This document shows, one piece after another, positions 23,675 to 36,760 of a stretch of DNA of 64,000 nt. The stretch lies in assembly GCA_946811695.1 (NCBI GenBank), contig OX328124.1:93153176-93217175 (forward strand), read 5' to 3'. The notes below the pieces were generated by a model that saw only the letters and a program-made list of their open reading frames with translations, searched no databases and had not been told where the DNA came from. Every line of letters starts with the position of its first letter. Position 1 is the stretch's first letter. This DNA comes from Gonocerus acuteangulatus (lineage: Eukaryota > Arthropoda > Insecta > Hemiptera > Coreidae). The translations under genes and the position numbers were made by a program.

Positions 23675-24454
23675 AATAAACATCAGCATTAAAAATATTA
23701 TCATTGTGCGATGATATTTATAAACTCTTTGTCCCTTTAAATAAATAAATGAAATGTCAAAAATAACTTAAAATAATTTATATCTTCATATTACTTTGGA
23801 ATTACAAACTGCTTAGGTGTTCTTTTTGTTAATTAATTAAATTGTTTAATTGTACGTTCCTCCGATGAATAATAGCTATTTTGTTTAGTGAATGCCTAAT
23901 ATAATAAGTGCAATTTCACATTTTATGTTCTGGGAACTACATTTGGATCTCGTGTTTTTTATTAAGGTGCTTCGACTACCTAAGTCATTAGCACCATTGA
24001 ATGTTATATAAAATAAATATAGTCACACTAAACATACACCGCACTCATACCGAATCAAAATTTTGATAAAATGCTGGTTCTTTAAACAACGTAAGAACCA
24101 TCTTGGAGGAATGAAATTGCCATAGTAGAAAACCACTTATAAATAAATACCTGGAAATAGCGGGAAATCTCTATTCTAAATAAAATATGAATGCTTAATA
24201 TCCTAAACATGAGAGCCAAGAAGTCTAAGGAATGGAAAGGCCTTTATATAAAATAGTGTCAAGAATTTACATCAATATACATAAGCGTATTTGAATGAAA
24301 TTTAATCTGCATACAATTTGCCTTCATTCTATTTGCAAACACCGTTCGCTCCCAAGGTCAAAGCGATCCAATTACTGCCTACTCCTAGGAAACCTAGATC
24401 TCCTCCTATATAACATTCATGTTACTTATGTTTTACAGTATGAAATATCCACCA

Positions 24455-24577
24455 ACATAGTCGTTTCACTTGAAGATACATTTTCCACTTTCCGAAGTAG
24501 GTATGTATTGAGGTTGTACTCATGTAAACATTTCTTCAAATTTTCATCAATCCTACCAAATGGATACCGAAAAAAAC

Positions 24578-24658
<81 letters not shown>

Positions 24659-24660
24659 CT
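24455..24660 (-). repeat. Family H fragment with (TA)n
   Basis: Minus-strand reading gives 'ggtaggattgatgaaaat', 'ttgaagaaatgtt', 'catgagtacaacctcaata' and 'cggaaagtgg', matching the terminal tail of family H (21240-21345), next to a (TA)n tract at 24582-24655. Confidence 0.6.
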
Positions 24661-25103
24661 GGAGGTAAAGGAAACCATTTCACATATCTGAAATAGTTGA
24701 AGAGAGCCAATTTTCTATAACTTTGAACCGTTAAAATTATTGGCATCAAGAGAAATAATTCCTAAACGGTTGAGATATCAACATTTTTTAAAGGAGGAAA
24801 GTTGTCGTTCTCATCGAGATCTTTAACATCATTTCAGAGTAAGGAACAAATCAACTAAATGATTGACAAATCGATTAAATTTTACTTATGACTAATCAAT
24901 TATAGGATGAAATAAGTTAATCACAACTTGAGTTAATCATTAATCATAGGTCATATTAACCGTATGTGAAGTTAGTCAGCAATCAATCGTTACTCGTCAA
25001 TCATTGATAGTCTGTACTATCAGATTTGTGATTGACATGACTAACGTTGTAAATACATTTAGTATTAGGTTAATACCAAATTGTTTACACATACTATCCT
25101 ACA

Positions 25104-25199
25104 ATACCTGGATGGGTGACCGACCACGTGCTGTTGGCATTATAAAAGGGTGGCAACCTGTAGATAGCCCGGCGCTAATGGCCAAGTTGTAGATGCGCC

Positions 25200-25259
<60 letters not shown>
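25104..25259 (+). repeat. 5S rRNA-derived SINE, 5'-truncated, poly-A tail
   Basis: The start reads acctggatgggtgaccg and ccacgtgctgttggc, the 3' half of 5S rRNA including internal promoter sequence. The body 'agggtggcaacctgtagat' follows, then the shared SINE tail 'ggcgctaatggcc...gatgcgccgt' and about 58 A. An 8-bp duplication ATCCTACA flanks it (25096-25103, 25259-25266). It is related to the fuller minus-strand copy at 58481-58637. Confidence 0.8.
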
Positions 25260-25262
<3 letters not shown>

Positions 25263-25269
25263 TACACAT

Positions 25270-26361
25270 TAGACCTGGGCATAATTTATTGAAATAATAT
25301 TTTCGGAATAAATCATGAAATAACCTTAACAGATTATTTCAGAAATAATTTATTTTATAATTTTTTAAAATATTATTTCGGAAATAATTATTTCAAGGAT
25401 TAAATTATTTCATGATTAATGATATATTTATTCCCGAAATGATTATTTGATGGAATAATATATTCTGATATCTTAATTTATACAAAAAAAATCCTCTAAA
25501 TACATGTTTTCCTGTGAAGCCTCATTGAGCTGTGTTGGCGATAATGGCCCTGATGTCGATGGGTCGTAGAAAAAAAAAAAAATGCGGTGCTAACGTGTTA
25601 AATCAGTCTTTTTTTTGGGGGGGGGGGGGAGGGTTCGATTCCCACCGGGAGGAATTTTCTCATATAACGGCTCGTTGAGTTAATTCCACCTTGGATGTTG
25701 GCGATAATGGCCTAGATGTCGATAAGGAAAAGAAAAAAAAATGAAGTCTAATTTAACACGTTAGCACCGCTATTTTTTTTTTCTACGACTTATCGACATC
25801 AGGGCCATTATCGACAACATCCAAACTGCAGCGAGGAATTGTCTCAACGAGCCGTTAGATGAGAAAATTCCTGCCGGCGGGAATCGAATCCACCATCTCC
25901 TGCATGAGAATCTAAGGCTTTAACCACTAGACCACGGTGGGAGACCCCAATAATAATGTTAAAAGGATTATCTCCTTAACACATGTTTTGATGGTAGTAT
26001 TAACCATTCGCATTATTCTCATCCATTACAAACGTTATTTCATGATGAAGTTATTTCGGGAATAATTATTTTGCATCTGAGTGAAATAATTTATTTAATG
26101 AATAAAAAATACTGAAATATCATTTATCAAATAGTTATTTCAGAAATAAAGCTTTTAGAATTATGTTGATTTATTTCAAAGAATGATCAAATTGTCAAAT
26201 AATTATTCAAGGAATAAATACATCTAGTTATTTGATGAAAATTGTTTTATTTAACGATGAAATAACATTTAAAGAATTTCCGTTATTCCGGAAATAATTA
26301 TTTCAGGAATAACCATTTTATTTATTTAAGGAATAAATTATTCCAGTATTGCCCAGGTCTA
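25270..26361. mobile_element. hAT-type element 2 (GAAATAATTATTTC-rich foldback)
   Basis: The ends TAGACCTGGGCA and TGCCCAGGTCTA are perfect 12-bp inverted repeats. An exact 8-bp duplication CTACACAT (25262-25269, 26362-26369) flanks them. The arms consist of many variants of the palindrome 'gaaataattatttc'. The centre holds SINE-B fragments. No coding region. It lies one base beyond the target duplication of the 5S-type SINE. Confidence 0.85.
25500..25947. repeat. Opposed SINE-B copies inside hAT element 2
   Basis: A plus-oriented partial copy (25630-25742: ggttcgattcccaccgg, tcgttgag, tgttggcgataatggccta) faces a fuller minus-oriented copy (25783-25947). The minus copy holds the reverse tail, tgccggcgggaatcgaat and the tRNA-like head ctagaccacggtgggagac. 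A third tail fragment lies at 25530-25575. They bracket an inverted 'gcggtgctaacgtgttaaat' pair (25583 and 25748). Confidence 0.65.
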
Positions 26362-26617
26362 CTACACATGGGCCTTTGGAATTCCTTCATGAACCAGTTA
26401 ATCGTCAATCATAAATCAAGGCCTTTTTTTAGTCCTTAATCAATTATCTGAGTAAGGTTAGTCAGTGATCATCAATCATTAGTCAAAGAATGTTTAATCA
26501 TTAATCATCAATCATAAGCTAGAAAGCACTTAGTCGTTAGTCAAATCCCGATTACTCATTGAATAATTAGTCATTAGTCATGAAATTAATCACAGTTTGC
26601 CGTTCACTGCATCATTT

Positions 26618-27483
26618 AAGAAATAATAAAATAACCCTTCTAAGGTCTCAAATAGACCTTAAAAGGGTTATTATTATTATTATTATTATCAACAAGTGTT
26701 GAGCTTTCATTGTGAAGGGAAGAGTTCCCTCTTTACCTATATTTTGAATTGATCATAAATGAAAATAAAATAAAAACAATAAAAGCACCAGTTATTATGT
26801 TATGTATCTTGTTATCGTAGAAATGTTTCTTCTTCTGTAATCCTGAAGCTTCGTCGAATGTCTTGAACATCAGAGCAACACTCTCCAATGGTAACCTGCT
26901 CATGTATGCTGGTACTCATGTATTATGTGCATGAATGTCTGTTCACTTTATTTGGCGCAAGCAGATATAAATGGACTCTCTTATTTTAAACCCTTCAAAG
27001 TGTGAGTTTACTTGTCAGTATCCTGTTAGAAGGTCTGCCAGTTTGTAAGAATGATTTGTTACTCCTTCAGAATTCTTCAAGAATTAAGAATGAACAAAAT
27101 ATTCCAGTACATCAGCAAGAAGAAGTACAGTAGTATTATTCTTGAAACACAAATAGCCGGAGACATTCCAATATGATACCTACTCATACGTTAGAGTGGA
27201 AATAAAAGGAAATTCAAATAGAAGAGTGGTATGGAAATTCAGAAATTCATTCCCCTCATAAAAAGAAAAAGGGAGAGTACGGAAGGGCTGGAATGTAAAA
27301 GCGGAATAATCCCATTGGTGCTTTAAATGGAATCTAACTCTGAATATTTTTTTCAAAACACGAGGGGGACCGTGAACCCCTGAGCGGTATTTATTTCCGC
27401 AATCCGTGGGAAGATAGTAAATATTTTATGAATACATATAAAAACTATTATACATGCATATATATATATATATATATATACAT
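26618..27483. other. AT-rich DNA, no gene recognised
   Basis: A short (TTA)n run lies near 26670. An A/G-rich stretch (27180-27280) has no ORF of note. Confidence 0.4.
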
Positions 27484-27574
27484 ATTTTCACTTTTTCTTG
27501 TTTCTTTTTCTGGCAGGGGGTCGATAAAGTAGTACACACTTTTTTCACTTTAACTACTTTATTTTGTATGTTTC

Positions 27575-27614
27575 GCCCGACTTGTTTCGTGCCTTTTCGC
27601 ACCTCTTCAGGGGC
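27575..27614 (-). ncRNA. Hammerhead-ribozyme-like motif (left arm, stem III changed)
   Basis: The minus strand reads GCCC, CTGAAGA, G, GTGC-loop-GCAC, GAAACAAGTC, GGGC. It has the same core as the right arm but with ACAAGT in place of self-complementary ACATGT, so stem III would be broken. Probably inactive. Confidence 0.5.
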
Positions 27615-27674
27615 TTTCCTTATCAGGAAGTCCTCTCGTCGTGTTGCCTAGCTTGAGTCAGGTATATAAGTAAA

Positions 27675-27714
27675 GCCCCTGAAGAGGTGCGAAAAGGCAC
27701 GAAACATGTCGGGC
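27675..27714 (+). ncRNA. Small hammerhead-ribozyme-like motif
   Basis: Stem I is GCCC (27675-27678) with GGGC (27711-27714). The core is CTGAAGA (27679-27685), matching the hammerhead CUGANGA. Stem II is GTGC/GCAC with a six-base loop. Then comes GAAA (27701-27704), the self-complementary ACATGT (27704-27709), and C27710 as the expected cleavage base. One extra G lies between CTGAAGA and stem II. A stem III with no loop could work only as a dimer, as described for Penelope-associated variants. Activity is untested. Confidence 0.6.
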
Positions 27715-28177
27715 GAAACATACAAAATAAAGTAGTTAAAGTGAAAAAAGTGTGTACTACTTTATCGACCCCCTGCCAGAAAAATAAACAAGAAAAAGTG
27801 AAAAAATATATATCGGGTCATCATTCACCAGAATTAATATATTAATATATATATATATATATCTTGACATTGATTTGGCTAGGCGGTGCAGAGTGGGGCT
27901 AAACGGAATTTCGTGTTTCAAAAAAGGCTACAGCCTCTAAATCTTAATCGATTTCAATGTATTTTCTTTTAAATGAAAGCTAATAAAACTAGAACAACTT
28001 TTGATTGTTATTTGTTTCACCTGTTTATTAATGTACCTGTAAATAATTCATGAACTGTAACAATTGAACATTAAATAATATTTTAGTTTTCATCAAACTT
28101 AATATCGGTACTGATTATATTATATCGGTACTGGTATATCGTCGAAATTAATTCTTAAAAACGTAGATTTATCTTAA

Positions 28178-29336
28178 TCTACTATATATTTGTCAAATAC
28201 CACTCACTCACTCACTCACTCATCTATCAACGCCCAGCCTAAACCGCTCGACAGAAAATTTTGAAATTTTGCATGGACACTCCCTAAATAACGTAGGCGC
28301 TCGCTAAGAAAGGATTTTTTGATATTCGTATTTTTAAGCATTTTTAGGGGGGTTTAAAGTTTGAGTTGGTTAGAGAAGGCAAGCCTAGGCAGCCTGCGTT
28401 GCTAGGGCGATAAAGAACAGCTGTTACCTTACATTATCTATCTCTTAGCTTTATTTCTAATTGAGGTTAATTTCAACTATGATGGCAGACCTTGAATTAC
28501 AAGAAATTAACTGTCCCTCATAGAGCTTTAATTGCGTTTCTTTTCTGCCTGTCCCCGTCAGATAAGCTTGCCATATTTTTGGAGAGTTAAACCGAGACAC
28601 ATTAATATGGGATGGACATACCAGGGGGGGGGATAAAAAGAGTACAAATTATAAGCAAAATGGTTGGTGAGTTTTAAGCCTAGCAACTAACGGGAAGGGG
28701 GAATCCTAAACTGTTAGTCTACCCTAACCTTAAAAATAAGAACGGAACTTTTTTTGCTACTTGATTTTCTTAAAACAATCTCTCAGCCAAATAGTAGTGT
28801 CTGGCAGCTGGCAGCGCTGTGCAGGTAGTTCCAGCGTTTTACAGTTAGATTACTTTTGATTTCTTTGACACTGTGAGCAGTAGTAACAATGTTAATTGTA
28901 GAAAAGTAACCGATTTAAAAAAGATTCTTATAAACATGAATTCATTACTTTTTACATCTTACAGCCTTTTCCGGGACATTGATAAAACCGGGCGGGACAC
29001 CGAAACAATTGCAAAATACCGGGACAGTCCCGGTTAAACTGTGATGTATGGCATATCCTTAGGTTTTCCAGGCGAGGTAATAATATCCGGAACCCTTGCA
29101 CAGCCTCCTCGCCTATAACCTTGGTAATACTCTTAAATATATTGGGTGTTACCATATGACTTCTTGGAAACATAAACTTTTAAATTTTAACGCCCATTTA
29201 ATAAAATATAGTATGACGGGAACCGTGCTGTAATAAACTGCACAGAATTGTATAGTAACGTAATTTTAATGAAGCATTATTCAACGCAATAAAATAACTA
29301 CTTATCTGCCGTGACGAAGCACGGGTATTCAGCTAG
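28178..29336 (+). mobile_element. Helitron 1 (non-autonomous, 1159 bp)
   Basis: It begins TCTACTATATATTTGTC after an A, and ends with a hairpin CCGTG/CACGG (29309-29324) followed 12 nt later by CTAG (29333-29336). This 5'-TC, 3'-hairpin, CTRR layout is standard for rolling-circle Helitrons. A (CACT)n run lies near the start. No Rep/helicase is encoded. It carries a private 'ccgggacagtcccgg' segment near 28965-29035 absent from Helitron 2. It serves as an empty-site reference for insertions in Helitron 2. Confidence 0.85.
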
Positions 29337-30213
29337 TCTACTATATATTTGTCAAATACCACTCACTCACTATGATAGGGGGACCTATCATCGCCCAGCC
29401 CAAACCACTTGACAGGAAAACTTGTAATTTTGCATGGACACTCCCTATAGAACTTAGACACTCGCTAAGAAAAGATTTTTTGATGTTCGAATTTTTAATT
29501 ATTTTTAGAGGGGTTTAAATTTTTAGTCTGTTAGAGCGGGCAAGCCTAGGCAGCATGCGTTGCTAGGCAGTGATGGGCAAAACTAAACTAATGTTGTATT
29601 TTTAGTTTTAGTTTAGTTTTAGATTTGTATAATTATTAATCATATGGACTCCGTCGTCAGTAATGCAATTAGTTTAGTTTAGTAAAAGAGACCTAAATTT
29701 GTGATTTTAGGTTAGTTTTAGTTTTTAGTTTACTAATTTAGTTTATCAAAGAACATATGTTTTAAAATTACGAGAAAATGCCACAGTTTATTATTCTCCA
29801 AAGAATTGGTATATCCTGACCTGTATTGAACAAAATAGTGCAACAGTAGTTAAAAAGTCAGACTCGCAGGAACTGCATCATCTTAGCGCAGTTCCTAGTG
29901 ACATTTGGAAAGCTTTGAATAGAAATGAACAGCTTTTTTTAGTATTAAAAAATGTTAACAACATTTCGAAGAAGTGGGATAGATTAGGCATCACAAAGCA
30001 CGGGAAACTGACAGTAGCCAACTTACACAGAAGCGAATAATTCTTAATCCTCATTCTTGAGGAAGGATGTATAAGTCAATACAATTATGTATTGAAAACG
30101 AACTCACATTTCTTCGGAGTTAGATCGGTAAGCCTCAGATTTCAGGTCCCTTTGAGGTAAAGGAGGATTTGTTTTGCTACCATCCTGTGATCATGTCCAT
30201 AACACGTGTTGTA

Positions 30214-30420
30214 CTAGTTTAAAAAACTTACTCGATAAGAAATATTTGGTCTTGTACCAATTGATAGGTAAAGGAGTGACTCTACAAGATAAGGGTATCC
30301 TGGAAGAACTTTTTCTGAATTTCGCTCGAGTTTAAGACTAGGTATCATTGGGGTTGACACAGGATTGCACTCGTCCATATTATATTTTCTTAGCAATTCA
30401 TCAATATAGAAAGACATAGA
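30214..30420 (-). pseudogene. Ty1/copia reverse transcriptase C-terminal relic
   Basis: The minus peptide includes 'YIDELLRKYNMDECNPVSTP' and, after a gap, 'YPYLVESLLYLSIGTRPNIS'. These match the conserved end of copia-type reverse transcriptase ('...LLxxFxMxxCxPVxTPM... Y...GSLMYL...TRPDI'). Only about 70 residues survive, with no catalytic YVDD box or RNase H. The ORF continues upstream into unrelated sequence. It is cargo inside the hAT. Confidence 0.65.
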
Positions 30421-30999
30421 AGTTTTTAAAGGTAGAAATATTGCAAGTGGATGAAGCACATTTCCAGTAAAACCTCTACGAACTTTGACACTTGGATGAC
30501 AAAAACTCATGGCAAACAAAAATATGAATAGAATGTAGACAGTACAAAGTAGATATACAATGACTGAATTAGTAATATATAGATTATATTAACTCCCTTC
30601 TGTTTATAATACACCTTAGTTCAAAAGCCAAGTCTAGCTTAAGGTTGATTCACGCTAGACTGTGCCGAGCCCAGGTGGTACACGGTGGAACAATCACCCC
30701 AACATTTACAATGGACTCGTTCAAGCTACACCGGTTGGAGCCCGTGCCGGGACACGGACATTCTTTCCCGGCCTGGCCCGACTCCCTCTCTCAGTTGTAC
30801 AGCAGTGTTTCATTACAAAATTGCAATCATCATTAATAATAAATTGTTCACTTAGTTATTAATGTCTTGGTTGAGACACACTGCTAATCGCTCAGTTGGT
30901 GAATGCGCTCATGTGATGGTGTCTTCTGTTTTTTGAGACCCTACTTCAAGAAGTAAAACATTAAAACATTTTTTGGACATTCGAAAACAACCAAAGAGT

Positions 31000-31290
31000 T
31001 TAGTTCATCGTCCAATCGTTTTTTAAACAGCTTGACAAATTCTCCTTCCAGCTTACGCTTACGTCAAGTCGGATGCACGCCCAATCTTCTAGTTTCTGAC
31101 TTTGTTCTTCATTAAGTGCTATTACAATTGCTGCTAAATCTTCTTCGGAAAAGTACATTTTTGAGGCACAAATAGACGACACGACCACGGCCCGGACGGA
31201 CCTGTCGGAATAGCATGGACGGAGGCCCGGCCGGGGCCCGGGTTCTACCCATGTACGGTACAGCATCAATAGGTCTTTATTCTTAAGCAA
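31000..31290 (-). other. Short ORF of uncertain origin in hAT 3
   Basis: The second half, 'MYFSEEDLAAIVIALNEEQS', recalls the acidic leader of PIF/Harbinger transposases or their partners, but the basic W-rich stretch expected next is only hinted at. The first half is CG-rich proline/arginine reading, probably of an inverted-repeat end. It may be a fragment of a Harbinger-like element with ends near 30650 and 31250. Confidence 0.2.
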
Positions 31291-31965
31291 GTTCTATTAG
31301 TTTTAATAATTTCCTTAATTATCGAAATAACATATGATTTATATTAATTCATGTTATTTTAGTAAAACTAAACTAAACTAAATTTTTAGTTTAGTTTTTA
31401 GTCAATTCCCGAAGATTTAGTTTTAGTTTTAGTTTAGTTAAAATCCATTTATTAGTAAAATTTTAGTTTTAGTTTTAGATTAGTTAAAATCCATTTATTA
31501 GTAACATTTTAGTTTTAGTTTTTTTTTTAGGTTGCAATTTTTAGATTAGTTTTAGTTTATTTCAAAAAGTGAATTTAGTTTTAGTTTTGCCCAACATTGT
31601 TGCTAGGACGATAAAATAACAGCAGTTCCCGTACTGTAAATATTTCATAGTATTATTTTTAATTGATGTTAATTTCAACTATGATGGCAGTCCTTGAATT
31701 ACTAGAAATAAACTGTCCCTCATAGAGTTTACGCTGTGAGGGACAAAATCACCGTTTTAATTGCGGTTCATTTCAACTTGACCCCCATAGAGTTTTCGCT
31801 ATACCTGGTAATGGTACATCCGAGGTAATAATATCTTGAACCCTTGCACAGACTCCTCACCCATCAACATCCCCAGTCAGAACAACTCTTGGTCATGCTC
31901 GCAAATATAATGGGTGTTTCCAAATGACATGTTAGAAACATAAATTTTTAAATTTTAAGGTAACC

Positions 31966-32217
31966 TTGGGCGTATATAGGAAATAATTTCGGGGGGCTGG
32001 GAAAATTTCGGGGTATGGAATACTAACAATTTAGAACTTCTAATAGTTTTAGGCAAATAAGACGCTATTACAACTAAAATGAAATATTTTTTATGAACGA
32101 AGTGATATATAATTTATTTTTAAGGGTTTTAAGATACATTGTTCCATCAAATCAAAATTTCAGGGGGGGGGGCTGCAGACCCCTCAGCCCCCCCCCCCCC
32201 CCGTATATACGCCCTTG
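31966..32217. mobile_element. MITE with GGGCGTATATA ends, inside Helitron 2
   Basis: The left end GGGCGTATATAGG and right end CCGTATATACGCCC are inverted repeats. The candidate flanks ggtaacct and ggtgacct agree at 7 of 8. G/C homopolymers (cagggggggggg, and a C run of about 14) lie near the right end. The related reverse copy is at 11980-12213. Confidence 0.6.
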
Positions 32218-33049
32218 CTGGTGACCTCTTGATAACGGTTTATCTATAGGTTATATGTTTCTTCATACTCGTCCGTAGCGCCCCAGTGTCAAGAAACATT
32301 ATACTTTGATTACTTATGAATTGATGTATAGCATATAGTATGGCGGGGACCATGAAATAATAAACGGCAAAAAATTATATAGTAGCGTTAATTTTGATGA
32401 TACATTATTTTATTTATTTATTTATTTTATAAGGCGCATCTACATCTAGGTCATTAGCGCCGACATCCAGGGTGCAGCGAGGAATTTCCCCAGCGAGCCC
32501 TGAGGTGAGAAAATTCCTGCCGGCACACATAGTAGTATTTGACCTCTAAAACCGGTCAAAAGTGCAAATCGCCAAGTTGCGTTATAATCTTTTCAAACAT
32601 GCTAATCTTTAGGTTCGATAAATTGTCTATCTATTGGTAGTCAAATATTTGCCTTCCGCTCTCGCCTGTTGTACAAACAGTCCTAACCCAGACCTAGTTG
32701 GAATTGCATAACTCTATTCTTCCGCACTCGTCAGTTTAGTTGGTTTCCCTCGCTATTGCGGTTAAGTTTTGATGAAATCTCCCATTGAATATGGAAGTGG
32801 GATGTATTTTGTTGTTTAAATTGAACTTTTTTACAGAGTATTTATTTGGGTACTTTTTTTATCCCACAATAATGAGATATCGAGATATTTAGTTACTTGC
32901 CGGGCCTTGTCGAGCCATATTTCTTTTACATACATGAAATTTAGGCTAATGACAATTGTTCAATGCAATAAAATTATCCGCCTTCATCTGCCATTTTGTT
33001 TTTCATGCATTTAAAGTTGAATGTTAAGTTAGTTATTTAAACGATTTTT

Positions 33050-33265
33050 CGTTTTTTCTAATGATGACCACAACGAATACCGAATATAATTTCATTAGGT
33101 ACGGAGTACCCCCCCCCCCAGAAGGACCGATTTTGCTAGTTAACGAACTTGTTCAAACTTTTGTTATGACAATACTACATACTAGTTTCGTGTCGAAAAA
33201 ACAAAATCTTGTGTTAACTGACACACACACACACACGCACGCACACACACACACACACACACACG

Positions 33266-33332
<67 letters not shown>

Positions 33333-33350
33333 TTGAAAACCTCAGTTAGA
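33050..33350 (+). repeat. Diverged family H copy with (CA)n
   Basis: The order matches family H: 'ccacaacgaataccga', a C-run, 'gaaggaccgattttg', 'gttaacgaact.gttcaa', 'tagtttcgtgtcgaaaaaac', 'tgttaactgac'. It then has (CA)n (33221-33330) where other copies have (TA)n. Confidence 0.65.
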
Positions 33351-33517
33351 CCTGGATTGTAGACAGGTAGCACGAGTGGAAAATCTACGTCAGGTCTGGA
33401 CTCTTGGGGATAATGTTATCGGTCCATATTTTATACCCGGACCCTTGCTGGTGACCAATATACCCACTTCATAAGATATATTCTCCCAACACTACTTGAA
33501 TAAATTAAAGTGCCTTT

Positions 33518-34818
<1,301 letters not shown>

Positions 34819-35028
34819 ATTTTTAATTTTAGATGAGGAATACTTGCAAATAGAACGTATTTTTACAGAGAACTACTTGACGCATCGAAAACACGTTTGC
34901 ACGTTTATTCCTTGTTATTATAGAAGTTTTAAAAAATGTAATGCGACATATGGGTAAAAAGAGAAGGTATTGGCTTATTTCCGGGCACCATTTGATAAGT
35001 CTCGACGAGAATAATAACTTTTTTCGTT

Positions 35029-35059
35029 GAAAATATATATATAAATATAAATAATAATA

Positions 35060-35120
<61 letters not shown>
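35029..35120. repeat. (TA)n microsatellite
   Basis: Long TA run with interruptions at its left; the ORFs over it (IYIYIY) are artefacts. Confidence 0.9.
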
Positions 35121-35125
<5 letters not shown>

Positions 35126-35436
35126 GCCCCATTTTTGCAAAAAGCAATCAATCTAATTAGTAGCAAGCACACCGATTTTACCTCTGGGTGAAAAAGAAAG
35201 CACCAAAATTATGTAGGAAGACGAGGATAAAGTCGAGGATGAAGACGAAGATAACGATGATCGTTGAAGATTAACTCTGAATAAAGCTTTGCTGTGTAAT
35301 AGTTTTCTTTCAAAATTTGTATATTTTGTATAAAAACGTCTAATTAAGATCGAAAAACCTCACGGTCGTCAGCGCCCTACTGTGTTATTGTAACGCACAA
35401 CACTCTTCCCATGTTCTTGGTGAAGGGCGTGCTTCC

Positions 35437-35457
35437 CCCCCCCCCCCCCCCCCCCCC
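35437..35457. repeat. Poly-C run followed by T-rich tract
   Basis: About 21 C, then a T/A-rich 35465-35590 stretch. Confidence 0.85.
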
Positions 35458-36239
35458 GAAGGATTTTTTTTTTTTAATTAATATCTTTCAAATATACTCT
35501 TTTCTTTATTTCTTTTTTCTCCCCTACTTTTTTTTATTTTATTTTATTTATTTATTTTTTATTTTATTTATTTATTATTTTTTTTTATTAAATTAGACCT
35601 TGTACTATGTATATATTTTTCGTCATATTCTACTATTTAGGGGATTTTTTTTTTTCATTTGATCACATTGCACAAAAAAGCGTAATATAGTTTTGACAGG
35701 TTTTTGAGTGCAAATACTCCTATGTGCGACGGAAGAATAACATTTTAATAAACCGTGGAGAGAAGCGCGTGCTCGATGTATAATCGATAAAGGGTGCATA
35801 GTTAAAACATTATAACGAGAAGGCGAGGGCATCTAAAAGCCGGTCATTTCTTTACAAAAAGAATGGACTTTCATGAATCCCTCCTTCCCTCCTATAAACC
35901 ATCCATTTGGAAACAAAATATTTCCCAACTTAAATAATTTTATCCCTTTATACACTCATAAAGGATGTTTATCCATTTTGAGAAGACTAGCCGCGTTTTA
36001 AAAGCAAACGGGCCACCTGAGAGAAAATTGCCAGAATAAAAAAAGTCCGACTCGCAGGAACTGCGCCATCTTAGCGCGGGTCCGTTCTTATCCCTAGAGC
36101 CATTACTAAAGGAATAGAATTAGAGTTAGATCATTTGTCGAACATATAAAATAAAATCTCAAATAGAAGGAAGTTTAAGGCGCCTCAAAAGGAATCTGAA
36201 TGTATCCTAACAGTCCAGGCAACGAACAGTTATAGATGG

Positions 36240-36760
36240 CAATTTTTGGAACACAATTTTTGACTTCGTAACTTTGTTTGGGCTGGATAGGAGGTAAACA
36301 TATCAAAAGTCCTCGCCCGTAGCCTTTATGCCGGGGGGAGGGGGGTTTAGAAGGTCCCATTTTTCGGGGTTTCACTTATATCTCGGAAACCCTGCATCCT
36401 AGCGACATGACTATTCTATAACAAATGAAAGCTGATTAAATTTCCTACAAGTTTTATTCTATAAAGTTTTTCGAGATATCATTAGGTTTCGAAATATCCG
36501 CTCTTAAATGTCGGTCATTTTGGGGAAAAACACTGTCGCCGCATATTTTTCCCCCTTTTTGACGGGATAACTCTTCAACGATGGACCCAAAAAATAAATA
36601 ACGGTTATAGAGCTGTAGAGTATTGCATTCCCTTCAATAATATACATTACTTTGCTATTTTATGTATTTTCCTTCAAACGTAAAAATAATTTCAGATGGA
36701 AATGTTTGGAACACAATTTTTGATTTCATAACTTTGTTTCGGCTAGTTAGGAGTTATAAA
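36240..36760. repeat. Two direct copies of an unclassified repeat segment
   Basis: 'ggaacacaatttttga', 'ttc.taactttgttt' and 'ggct.g.taggag' recur at 36249 and 36708, about 460 bp apart. A motif X copy lies just left at 36037-36080. No ORF of note. Confidence 0.55.

Larger units (their letters stand above)
22291..24454. other. AT-rich DNA with poly-A and (GA)n
   Basis: A poly-A tract of about 71 lies at 22977-23047 and (GA)n at 23634-23673. A SINE-B tail fragment (aggtgcttcgactaccta, agtcattagcacc) lies at 23962-23995. No gene is recognised; ORFs near 22430-22690 overlap each other in different frames without a domain. Confidence 0.45.
24835..26609. mobile_element. hAT-type element 1 (TAATCA-rich)
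   Basis: An exact 8-bp duplication CATCATTT flanks it (24827-24834 and 26610-26617), as expected for hAT. The ends start CAG (CAGAGTAAGG) and end CTG (reverse CAGTGAACGG), only loosely alike. Both subterminal regions are full of 'taatcat'/'tagtcat' repeats in opposite sense, a foldback-type structure. No transposase. The middle is occupied by a 5S-type SINE and by hAT element 2. Confidence 0.7.
27484..27810. repeat. Inverted repeat carrying two hammerhead-like motifs
   Basis: The left arm (27484-27625) and right arm (27668-27810) are near-perfect reverse complements around a spacer of about 42 bp. Outer ends read 'cactttttcttgttt' and 'aaacaagaaaaagtg'. Both arms hold an outward-facing ribozyme-like core. 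It lies in TA-rich DNA, so a target duplication cannot be resolved. I infer an inverted pair of Penelope-type terminal segments. Confidence 0.75.
29568..31599. mobile_element. hAT-type element 3 (TTTAG-rich) inside Helitron 2
   Basis: The ends CAGTGATGGGCAAAACTAAA and, in reverse, CAATGTTGGGCAAAACTAAA are near-identical. The 8-bp duplication TTGCTAGG is exact (29560-29567, 31600-31607). Helitron 1 has the uninterrupted site at the equivalent point (gcgttgctagggcga, 28401-28415). Arms are rich in 'tttagttttagtttag'. Inside are a copia relic, a CG-rich inverted pair (about 30650-30790 and 31190-31250) and the shared motif at 29852. Confidence 0.9.

Noticed and set aside
33061..33336. His-Thr repeat ORF
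   Set aside because: Reading of the (CA)n microsatellite within a family H copy.
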